This document shows positions 1 through 6,338 of a stretch of 10,561 bases of DNA, piece after piece. Numbering within the stretch: the first letter of the stretch is position 1; each line of letters opens with the position of its first letter. The notes under the pieces were generated by a model, which saw only the letters and a list, made by a program, of their open reading frames with translations, searched no databases and was not told the DNA's origin. This DNA is from an uncultured Actinomyces sp. (lineage in GTDB: Bacteria > Actinomycetota > Actinomycetes > Actinomycetales > Actinomycetaceae): NCBI GenBank assembly GCA_938030835.1, contig CALHID010000109.1, positions 1 through 10,561 of the forward strand. The letters run 5' to 3'. Position numbers and translations under genes: made by a program.

Positions 1-399
1 GCTACTCCTGAGAAGGAATGGTTCGACCTCATCGTCAACTCCCTGGGCATCGCGGACCGATTGAGCCACCGCCCCTCCGAGATGTCTGGTGGTCAGCAGC
101 AGCGCGTCGCTATTGTTCGCGCACTTGCAACCAATCCTGAGCTTCTTCTGCTTGATGAAATCACCTCAGCATTGGACCCCATGCTGGTCGGCGAAGTTCT
201 TGACCTCGTCCGTGAACTCAAGGATTCGGGTTCCACGATCCTCATGGCAACCCATGAAATCGGTTTCGCACGCCAGGTAGCAGATCGCGTGGTGTTCTTG
301 GAACGCGGAAAGATCGTTGAACAGGGTACCCCTGAGGAAGTCATCGATAATCCGAAGATGCCTCAGACTCAGGAATTCCTAGCTCGCGTCTTCCACTGA
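1..399 (+). CDS. Polar amino-acid ABC transporter ATP-binding protein, 3' part (5' end outside window)
   Basis: The frame is open from base 1 to the TGA at 397-399 and gives 132 residues, the C-terminal half of an ABC ATPase of the GlnQ/HisP type that drives polar amino-acid import from the cytoplasmic face. Visible motifs (fragment numbering) are the signature MSGGQQQR at 28-35, Walker B LLLLDE at 48-53, the D-loop SALDP at 56-60 and the switch histidine in ATHE (His84-85 region). The Walker A and Q-loop lie upstream of the window. The usual Pro after the catalytic Glu is Ile here (DEITSALDP), as in some members of this family, and is not a sign of inactivation. The protein ends soon after the ATPase fold, as expected for this family. 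The cognate permease and binding protein are not in the window, so the exact amino acid is unknown. Confidence 0.9.
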   Translation, partial: ATPEKEWFDLIVNSLGIADRLSHRPSEMSGGQQQRVAIVRALATNPELLLLDEITSALDPMLVGEVLDLVRELKDSGSTILMATHEIGFARQVADRVVFLERGKIVEQGTPEEVIDNPKMPQTQEFLARVFH

Positions 400-416
400 G
401 CGTCCATATAGCATTG

Positions 417-460
417 TGTCCCTCTTGTGGGCGGTTCCAAAGCCGCCTGCAAGAGGGACA
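417..460 (+). terminator. Rho-independent-type terminator after the amino-acid ABC gene
   Basis: The arms 417-427 (TGTCCCTCTTG) and 450-460 (CAAGAGGGACA) are perfect complements. After a 2-nt internal loop on each side, a second stem pairs GGCGG (430-434) with CCGCC (443-447). The sequence following on the + strand is TTGTTT, a short U-rich tail. It starts 18 bases after the stop of the + gene and ends 13 bases before the stop of the convergent hydrolase gene. It probably serves the + transcript mainly, because the tail on the - strand is not T-rich. Confidence 0.8.
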
Positions 461-472
461 TTGTTTGAGCCC

Positions 473-1408
473 TCAGTTTCTCCCAGCCTCTACATCGGCC
501 CAGAAGGCAGCACAAACATCCGCCAACGCAGCCGGATTTTCCAATTGCGCACTGTGTTTCGCGTCTGAGATCACCTCATAGCGCGCACCCAATAACGCGG
601 CTTCTTCACGATGCATCTGCTCGGGCCAAACCGTGTCCCCCACTCCGTGAGCGATCAACACAGGAAGCCCACTTTGACGTAGGGGAAGCGATACATCTGG
701 ATAACGAGCCAAAATGAAGGCCGCTCCCATGAGCGAGTCCTCGCTGGTGGCCATCGCGCGCTGAGCAATCAGCTCATCCCGGGGATCACTGCTCAGGAGC
801 TGAGAAATGTACCATGCCGATAATTTCTTTCCCGTTGTTGAGGATAAAAGACGCTGACGCAGGGGTGTCCAACGCATCGATTCAGGCGGCCGAGGGCCCG
901 TAGAAAACAGTGTCACGGAACGGAAAAGCTCAGGCGCAACCACCGCAGCTTGCCTGGCAATCACACCACCAAATGAATGTCCCAGAAGGTGAATCGGTCG
1001 TTCGCTTGCTCCCATCGCACGCGCAACCTCAATCAGGTCACCCACAAAGTCAGCCAAACGGTAATTCTCAACGCCTTCGGGTGCTGCAGAATCCGCCTGC
1101 CCACGCTGCGAATAAGCACAGGCACTGCGACCGCGCTCGGCCAAATACGGCAGGAAGGGAGTGAAATCTTCCTTAGAGCCCGTAAACCCCGGAACGAGAA
1201 GCGCTGGAACAGACTCGGGCTGATCGCCAGCGCGAAGCCCCTCATAGGCCAGCGACGCCCTCTCCGCCTCGGGAGCAATTCCCCCAACGGCCTCGTCAAC
1301 GAAAGCGGCAGTCAGCACTCCCGCGGACGTAGGGATCCCCACACAGGTCACTCCCTGCGGAAGTTCCCCCGCAAAAGCTTCCTGCGGGACAGCACCGCGA
1401 ATCTGCAT
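473..1408 (-). CDS. Alpha/beta-hydrolase fold protein
   Basis: This 311-residue protein is a probable serine hydrolase of the alpha/beta-hydrolase superfamily. The core begins near residue 68 with LLVPGFTGS (oxyanion-hole region, 70-78). The nucleophile elbow is GHSFGG with Ser145, the probable acid is Asp258 in AHGVGDTVWP, and the probable catalytic His is His285 in DAKHS. About 65 residues precede the core, longer than in minimal family members, and I recognise no domain there. No signal peptide or membrane segment is visible, so it is likely cytoplasmic. The ATG at 1408 is supported by AGGGGG at 1419-1414, five bases upstream. It follows the exporter genes on the same strand, but a GC-rich hairpin lies between them and no clear promoter is visible, so co-expression by read-through is uncertain. 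The substrate cannot be inferred; esterase, lipase-like and peptidase roles are all possible. Confidence 0.85.
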   Translation of the reverse strand: MQIRGAVPQEAFAGELPQGVTCVGIPTSAGVLTAAFVDEAVGGIAPEAERASLAYEGLRAGDQPESVPALLVPGFTGSKEDFTPFLPYLAERGRSACAYSQRGQADSAAPEGVENYRLADFVGDLIEVARAMGASERPIHLLGHSFGGVIARQAAVVAPELFRSVTLFSTGPRPPESMRWTPLRQRLLSSTTGKKLSAWYISQLLSSDPRDELIAQRAMATSEDSLMGAAFILARYPDVSLPLRQSGLPVLIAHGVGDTVWPEQMHREEAALLGARYEVISDAKHSAQLENPAALADVCAAFWADVEAGRN

Positions 1409-1428
1409 TCCAACCCCCTAAAGGTGAA

Positions 1429-1448
1429 GCCGGCGGAAAACCGCCGGC
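1429..1448 (-). terminator. GC-rich hairpin after the exporter genes
   Basis: GCCGGCGG (1429-1436) and CCGCCGGC (1441-1448) form a perfect 8-bp stem with a four-base loop that reads TTTT on the - strand. It lies 54 bases after the stop of the second exporter gene and before the hydrolase start. The following - strand sequence (TTCACCTTTAGG) is only mildly T-rich, so termination may be partial and let some transcript reach the hydrolase. Confidence 0.6.
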
Positions 1449-1501
1449 CCCACACAGCATCTGCATCCCCTCAACGTATTCGTCGCAGGGGAACCATGCG
1501 A

Positions 1502-3547
1502 TTACTCAAGCTCGAAAGCACCGGTGTACAGCTGGTAGTACACGCCCTTTTGAGCAATCAGCTCGTCGTGGCTTCCACGTTCAATAATACGGCCGTGGTC
1601 CAGAACCATAATGGCGTCGGAGTTACGGACTGTTGACAATCGGTGTGCAATGACGAAGACCGTACGGCCCTCCATGAGGTTATCCATGCCATTCTGGACC
1701 AGCGACTCGGTACGCGTATCAATCGATGAGGTCGCCTCGTCCAAGATCATCGCCGGCGGATCGGCAACCGCTGCACGCGCAATAGACAGCAACTGTGCCT
1801 GACCCTGCGAGAGGTTTGAGCCATTGCCGCTGAGTTCGGTCTGGTAGCCATCGGGAAGGCGTTCAATGAAGGAATGAGCATTCGCAAGCTTTGCTGCTGC
1901 AATGCATTCCTCATCGGTCGCATCCAGTCGCCCGAAGCGGATGTTATCCATGACGGTACCGGTAAAGAGCTTCACATCCTGAAGCACGACGCCCAGCGAG
2001 CGACGCAGATCGGGCTTGTGGATCTTCCTGATGTTGATGCCATCAAAGCGGATCTTGCCGTCATCGATATCGTAGAAACGATTGATCAGGTTCGTGATGG
2101 TCGTCTTGCCGGCGCCCGTTGCGCCAACGAACGCAATCTTTTGGCCAGGCTTGGCCCACAGCGAGATGTCGTGAAGAACCGTCTTTTTCCCGTCGTAGGA
2201 GAAGTCAACGTCTTCCATAACCAGCTCGCCGCGCAGACGCGTGTAGGTGACCGTTCCGTCGCCGTGCGGGTGACGCCATGCCCACACACCCGTGCGTTCT
2301 TCGGTGGGATGAACATCGCCATTCTCATCGACCCGAGCGCGGACCAGGGTCACGTAGCCCTCGTCTTCTTCGCTCTCTTGTTCCATCAAGGCGAAGACTC
2401 GGGAAGCACCCGCAAGACCCAGGGCGATCATCGGGACCTGCATCGAAGCCTGTCCCAGCGTCTGCGTAAAGTTACGGACCATCCCAAGGAAGGAAACGAC
2501 AACGCCAACGGTGATTGCACCCATACCCGCGAAGCCGAAATTCGGGGTCTGGAGCTCAACCATGATGCCGCCGATCAGGGCAACGGCGACATAAAGAATG
2601 TTTCCGATATTGCCTAGGGTTGGCATGAGCATATTGCCGTACTGATTCGCGCGTTCTGAATCGTTGAACAGCTGGTGGTTGTAGCTCAGGAAATCGTGCT
2701 TGACAGCATCTTCGTGATTGAAGACTTTAATGACCTTTTGGCCATCCATCATCTCTTCGATGTAGCCCTCTTCTTCAGCCAGCGAGCGTTGCTGCGCAAC
2801 CATGAACTTCGCTGAACCGCCACCCATTTTCTTTGTCACGCCAAACATCGCGACAGTCGCTGCCGCAACAAGAAGAGTGAGCCACAGCGAGTAGCTGAGC
2901 ATAGTGATTGTCAACGCAAGGATCGTGAGTGCGGACTGGATCAGGGTCGGAATTGATTGGCCAATGAGCTGACGAATCGCATCCGTGTCGTTTGTGTAGG
3001 TCGACATGACCGCACCGTGAGGGTGCGTATCGAAGAACTTCAGCGGAAGCGTCTCCATGCGATCGAACATGTCATCACGCATCTTCTTGAGCGTGCCCTG
3101 AGTGACAATCGCCATCAATCGCGTGTAGATGAAGGCGCACAAAATACCCGCGCCAAAGATGATTCCCATGATCACAACCAGTCGCACCAATTGCGGCATA
3201 ACGGCTGGGAGCCCCTGGCTCATACCGGGAATAATCACGGTATCAACGATCTGCTGGAGGAAGATCGCCCCAACTGCAGAAGCAATACCCGAAATCACAA
3301 TACAGATTCCGACAACACTCAAGTGGATCTTGTAGTTTGCCCACAGATAGGTCATCAGCCTTCCGAAAGGACGCGGCACTCCGTCAAGCTTGTTGGGATC
3401 TTTCATTCCCGAGGCCGCGCCTTCTTTTTGTTTTTGGCTTTCCTCGCGCGCCTTCTCAGCTTGATCCTGCGGAAGCACCTCTACCGATGCGGGAGCGTGA
3501 GCGGCAATCTGATCTGCCTGTTCTTCTTCGTAGCGTTCAACCGACAT
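1502..3547 (-). CDS. ABC exporter half-transporter (TMD-NBD), subunit with intact catalytic Glu
   Basis: This 681-residue protein is the second half of a heterodimeric ABC exporter. It has a charged cytoplasmic N-terminal tail (1-60), a six-helix membrane domain (about 74-360), an extra segment of about 50 residues before the ATPase (about 390-440), then the ATPase. Motifs are Walker A GATGAGKTT (475-483), Q-loop Gln523, signature LSQGQ (579-583), Walker B AMILDE with Glu604, and switch His635. The signature is non-canonical while the catalytic Glu and His are present, complementing the upstream subunit. A longer frame runs back to 3712 but overlaps the upstream gene by 164 bases. ATG 3547 is preferred: it lies one base after the upstream TGA and has AGGTGG at 3559-3554, six bases before it. 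The pair is translationally coupled. A drug, lipid or peptide is a plausible substrate. Confidence 0.93.
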   Translation of the reverse strand: MSVERYEEEQADQIAAHAPASVEVLPQDQAEKAREESQKQKEGAASGMKDPNKLDGVPRPFGRLMTYLWANYKIHLSVVGICIVISGIASAVGAIFLQQIVDTVIIPGMSQGLPAVMPQLVRLVVIMGIIFGAGILCAFIYTRLMAIVTQGTLKKMRDDMFDRMETLPLKFFDTHPHGAVMSTYTNDTDAIRQLIGQSIPTLIQSALTILALTITMLSYSLWLTLLVAAATVAMFGVTKKMGGGSAKFMVAQQRSLAEEEGYIEEMMDGQKVIKVFNHEDAVKHDFLSYNHQLFNDSERANQYGNMLMPTLGNIGNILYVAVALIGGIMVELQTPNFGFAGMGAITVGVVVSFLGMVRNFTQTLGQASMQVPMIALGLAGASRVFALMEQESEEDEGYVTLVRARVDENGDVHPTEERTGVWAWRHPHGDGTVTYTRLRGELVMEDVDFSYDGKKTVLHDISLWAKPGQKIAFVGATGAGKTTITNLINRFYDIDDGKIRFDGINIRKIHKPDLRRSLGVVLQDVKLFTGTVMDNIRFGRLDATDEECIAAAKLANAHSFIERLPDGYQTELSGNGSNLSQGQAQLLSIARAAVADPPAMILDEATSSIDTRTESLVQNGMDNLMEGRTVFVIAHRLSTVRNSDAIMVLDHGRIIERGSHDELIAQKGVYYQLYTGAFELE

Positions 3548-3560
3548 TTCAGGCCACCTC
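3548..3560 (-). promoter_or_regulatory. Ribosome binding site that fixes the start of the second exporter gene
   Basis: On the - strand AGGTGG (3559-3554) sits inside the last codons of the upstream gene, six bases before the ATG at 3547. The TGA of the upstream gene (3551-3549) is separated from this ATG by a single base. This supports the short 681-residue product over the in-frame extension to 3712 and indicates termination-reinitiation coupling, suited to making two subunits in equal amounts. Confidence 0.8.
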
Positions 3561-5297
3561 GCTTTCATTCGTGCTGTTTTGAGTGTCGTAAAGTTCGCGA
3601 TACTCGCCACCCAAGTCAAGGAGTTCCTGGTGAGTGCCGTGCTCCTTGATACGCCCGTCATCCAAAACGATGATTTGATCAGCATGCTGGACCGAAGAGA
3701 TGCGCTGCGCAACGATGATTGTTGTCGTATCCGGAATTTCCGTCTCGAAAGCCTGACGAATCAGCGAATCAGTTCGAGTATCAACCGCACTGGTCGAGTC
3801 ATCAAGGATCAAGATCTTGGGCTTCTTCAGCAAGGCGCGTGCGATGCACAGACGCTGCTTTTGGCCACCCGAGAGGTTCGATCCGCCCCTTTCAATCATG
3901 GTGTCATAGCCATCAGGGAACTGACGGACAAATTCGTCAGCCTGTGAAAGCTCGCAGGCTCGGATGATTTCTTCATCGGTTGCATCAGGGTTACCCCAAC
4001 GGAGGTTTTCCTTGATCGTTCCAGAGAAAAGAATATTCTTCTGAAGAACAACGGACACCGCATCACGCAGGGGTTCGAGGCGGTAGTCACGCACATCGAT
4101 CCCGCCAACGGAGACCCTGCCTTCCGTCACGTCATACAGTCGTGGAATCAACTGGATGAAGCTGGTCTTACCTGAACCAGTTCCACCGACGACACCCAGC
4201 GTCGAGCCTGCGGGGATATCCAAAGTGATGTTTTCAAGCGCGGGGCGTTCAGAGTCTTCGCGGTACTTAAAGGTCACGCCTTCAAAGGTGATATCACCGG
4301 TGGGCACTTCACGGATTCCATATTCGGGGGAGGTCAATGGAGATTCGTATTGAAGTACCTCAGCGATACGGTGTGCGGACTCTGCAGCAATCGTCACCAT
4401 AACGAAAATAAAGGCCAACATCATCATGGCCGTGAGGATCTGAATACCGTAAGTGATCAGTGCTGACAGTTGACCGGTGGTCAATTCACTGCCGCCTGAC
4501 GCCACAATCATCTGCGCGCCGATGAAGTCGACCAACATGATCGCACCAAAGATGAAGAACATCATGATGGGGGTATTTAGAGCCATGATCTTCTCAGCAA
4601 AGGTGAAGTCGGCGCGGACTTCTTCGGAACGCTCCTTGAAACGTGCCTTTTCGTAATCTTCGTTCACGAAAGACTTCACGACGCGAATACCAGCAATATT
4701 TTCCTGAACCGAGTTATTCAGGGCATCGTATTTCTTAAAGATTCGTCGAAAAACAGGGAAGATATAAATAATTAGCCCGAACATGATTGCCGCCAGGAAC
4801 GGCAGCATGATCAGGAAGATCAAGGACATCTGCCAGTTGATGCGAAGCGTCATGACGATCGAAAAGACAACCATCAGCGGTACACGAACGGCAACGCGAA
4901 TAATCATGCCGTAAGCGTTTTGAACGTTGGTCACGTCGGTCGTCATACGGGTTACCAGGGACGATGTTGAGAAACGATCAACATCACCGAAAGAGAAGTC
5001 CTGGACCTTAAAGAAAATGTCCTGACGCAGATGTTTGGCCAGGCCCGCAGACGCCGTTGCGGCAAAACGTGCTGCAAGTACGCCACAGAGCAGTGACATC
5101 ATGGCCATGACCAACATGAAGACGCCGAGGCGCACGACCGGGGTGAGTGCACCTCCTTGGAGGTGATCGACCAATGAGGCCATAACCAGTGGGAGGAAGC
5201 ACTCAAGAATGACCTCTCCCGTGACAAACAGCGGTGTCAGAAGCGAAGCACGACGATACTCACGCACACTTCTCAACAAAGTACGAACAGTCGACAT
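3549..5297 (-). CDS. ABC exporter half-transporter (TMD-NBD), subunit with degenerate catalytic site
   Basis: This 582-residue protein is the first half of the exporter. Six membrane helices lie at roughly 16-40, 54-78, 130-155, 158-182, 243-263 and 275-305, followed by an ATPase from about 335. Motifs are Walker A GGTGSGKT (371-378), Q-loop Gln419, canonical signature LSGGQ (475-479) and Walker B ILILDD (495-500). The position of the catalytic Glu is Asp500 and the switch His is replaced by Gln531 (IIVAQRISS). These substitutions, with LSQGQ in the partner, are the known pattern of heterodimeric exporters such as TM287/288, BmrCD and LmrCD, where one ATP site hydrolyses and the other mainly binds. 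ATG 5297 has a distant G-run (5313-5309) 11 bases upstream as its only Shine-Dalgarno candidate. A promoter lies just upstream at 5329-5357. The substrate is unknown. Confidence 0.93.
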   Translation of the reverse strand: MSTVRTLLRSVREYRRASLLTPLFVTGEVILECFLPLVMASLVDHLQGGALTPVVRLGVFMLVMAMMSLLCGVLAARFAATASAGLAKHLRQDIFFKVQDFSFGDVDRFSTSSLVTRMTTDVTNVQNAYGMIIRVAVRVPLMVVFSIVMTLRINWQMSLIFLIMLPFLAAIMFGLIIYIFPVFRRIFKKYDALNNSVQENIAGIRVVKSFVNEDYEKARFKERSEEVRADFTFAEKIMALNTPIMMFFIFGAIMLVDFIGAQMIVASGGSELTTGQLSALITYGIQILTAMMMLAFIFVMVTIAAESAHRIAEVLQYESPLTSPEYGIREVPTGDITFEGVTFKYREDSERPALENITLDIPAGSTLGVVGGTGSGKTSFIQLIPRLYDVTEGRVSVGGIDVRDYRLEPLRDAVSVVLQKNILFSGTIKENLRWGNPDATDEEIIRACELSQADEFVRQFPDGYDTMIERGGSNLSGGQKQRLCIARALLKKPKILILDDSTSAVDTRTDSLIRQAFETEIPDTTTIIVAQRISSVQHADQIIVLDDGRIKEHGTHQELLDLGGEYRELYDTQNSTNESEVA

Positions 5298-5328
5298 CTA
5301 GCGCTGGACCCCCGAAAAATTACTGCGT

Positions 5329-5357
5329 GTAATAGGAACCTAGCCGTAGACCTTCAA
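5329..5357 (-). promoter_or_regulatory. Candidate promoter of the exporter genes, with an inverted repeat over the -10 box
   Basis: On the - strand TTGAAG (5357-5352) is followed after exactly 17 bases by TATTAC (5334-5329). Each hexamer matches the vegetative sigma consensus at four of six positions. Transcription would begin around 5322, about 25 bases before the ATG at 5297. The inverted repeat ATTAC-N5-GTAAT (5319-5333) covers most of the -10 box and the expected start point, a position suited to a repressor. No repressor gene adjoins the exporter, so the regulator is unknown. Confidence 0.5.
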
Positions 5358-5498
5358 AGGAATGCATCTTGGTGGCCTGGGTAGGCAGATTAATCATTTG
5401 ATGTAGATCATCCCATGTTAGCCGCCTTTCCTAACGGCGGCGATACCATCTAGGCAATGACGCGATAGGTGAAATCAAAGGCTACACAAGCACAAAGT

Positions 5499-5518
5499 TT
5501 CATAGCTGATTCATAGCT
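5499..5518. repeat. Tandem 9-bp direct repeat, 11-base period
   Basis: TTCATAGCT occurs at 5499-5507 and again at 5510-5518, separated by GA. A period of 11 places the copies on the same face of the helix, as at sites bound by tandem response-regulator dimers. It lies about 140-160 bases upstream of the -35 box of the exporter genes. No function can be assigned. Confidence 0.7.
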
Positions 5519-5646
5519 TTAGCCCACATCAAGCACAGATTACGCCCGTAGATTTTCAGTATCAGACATAGGGGGTCGCAAGGCCCCGTCTCCTTTACCT
5601 GTTGAGGGACGCTGTTTAGAACGCATATTGTGTTGATGGGATGCAC

Positions 5647-5671
5647 GTGGGGCCGGCTTTGCCGGCCCCAC
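5647..5671 (-). terminator. Perfect GC-rich hairpin after the molybdate operon
   Basis: GTGGGGCCGGC (5647-5657) and GCCGGCCCCAC (5661-5671) form a perfect 11-bp stem with a three-base loop. It begins 35 bases past the stop of the last gene of the molybdate operon on the - strand. The - strand tail (GTGCATCCC) lacks a T-run, whereas the + strand tail (AGTGTTTATATA) is more T-rich. As a - strand terminator it would be of the hairpin-only kind described in actinobacteria; it might also stop transcription on the + strand. Confidence 0.6.
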
Positions 5672-5706
5672 AGTGTTTATATATCCACACAAAGACCAAG
5701 AAAGAC

Positions 5707-6336
5707 CTATCCGCGGACCTCACTGACGCTTGTGATCACACGTGTTCGGGGATACATCGAAACTGTAAATTCATCCTCGTAGGCGCAGTGCTTTCGAAGC
5801 TGTCTATATGCATGGGTATTCGTGTAGTTCGTACCGTCAGTGAACTTCACATTGATCTCTTCGCCCGTCTCCTTCAGCAAGGTGGCATGAGTGATAAATA
5901 TGCGAACCTTTGAGCTTCTCTTTCGCATAACAGTTGAAGTCTCTTCTTTATGCGCCAGGCAACGCACGCTCAGTTCCTCACTCCCCGACACTGCATCTGC
6001 TACCACTTGAGCGGATAAGACCGACCCCATGCCCAGAAGGCCACAGTCGATGGTCACCAGCGCAACACACATCACCTTGGACATCCGTGGAGACAAGCGA
6101 CGCCGAAACCTCACCGCATCTTGCACACTTCCCTGAGCACACCGTTTAATCACCGGAATCAACACGATCGCAACAACGATGGGCGTCGCACACACCAGAG
6201 CCCAGCTCAGCAAAGCGAAAGACCATAATTTTGGAGACTCCAGGTAGAAGAGTGGTCCTGCAATCACAGCGATGATGAAAACCCACAGGTGGACCTTAGC
6301 GCGCCGGCTCATTGAGCGAAGCGATAGCGTTTTCAC
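5707..6336 (-). CDS. Unknown membrane protein coupled to the molybdate transporter
   Basis: I do not recognise this 209-residue protein. It has hydrophobic segments at about 16-31, 37-64 and 87-113, a basic loop (65-87, with RFRRR) between the second and third, and a polar C-terminal domain of about 95 residues that is probably outside the membrane. Two cysteines in that domain (126 and 184) could form a disulfide. The basic loop would be cytoplasmic by the positive-inside rule. The GTG start at 6336 is supported by AGGAG at 6346-6342, five bases upstream, formed within the last codons and stop of the ModBC gene; only two bases separate that stop from this GTG. The coupling implies production with the transporter, but a role in molybdate uptake is inference from position only. 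Confidence 0.8.
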   Translation of the reverse strand: MKTLSLRSMSRRAKVHLWVFIIAVIAGPLFYLESPKLWSFALLSWALVCATPIVVAIVLIPVIKRCAQGSVQDAVRFRRRLSPRMSKVMCVALVTIDCGLLGMGSVLSAQVVADAVSGSEELSVRCLAHKEETSTVMRKRSSKVRIFITHATLLKETGEEINVKFTDGTNYTNTHAYRQLRKHCAYEDEFTVSMYPRTRVITSVSEVRG

Positions 6337-6338
6337 TT

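Larger units (their letters stand above)
5298..5646. other. Intergenic region between the molybdate operon and the exporter genes
   Basis: I see no coding sequence in this stretch of about 350 bases. It contains the exporter promoter (5329-5357), an overlapping inverted repeat (5319-5333), a GCCGCC/GGCGGC hairpin (5421-5441), a 9-bp tandem repeat with an 11-base period (5499-5518), a copy of CAAGCACA on each side of that repeat (5487-5494 and 5530-5537), and a small stem with a GCAA tetraloop (5572-5587). The amount of structure suggests a regulatory region or a small RNA, but no known RNA family was recognised. Confidence 0.6.

Noticed and set aside
1..399. Ile in place of Pro after the catalytic Glu of the amino-acid ABC ATPase, considered as an inactivating change
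   Set aside because: That position varies in amino-acid ABC ATPases and the Walker B Asp and Glu, signature and switch His are intact.
1874..2617. Long + strand open frame (247 codons)
   Set aside because: It lies entirely inside the second exporter gene, antisense to a well-supported ABC protein, with no recognisable motif; it is a shadow.
2957..3649. Long + strand open frame (230 codons)
   Set aside because: It is antisense to the two exporter genes and its translation shows no domain or plausible ribosome site.
3548..3712. In-frame N-terminal extension of the second exporter subunit
   Set aside because: It would overlap the end of the first exporter gene by 164 bases, and the ATG at 3547 has a good ribosome site and one-base spacing from the upstream stop.
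5641..5913. + strand open frame (90 codons) crossing the GC-rich hairpin
   Set aside because: It runs through the hairpin and antisense to the membrane protein gene, and has no ribosome site or recognisable sequence.
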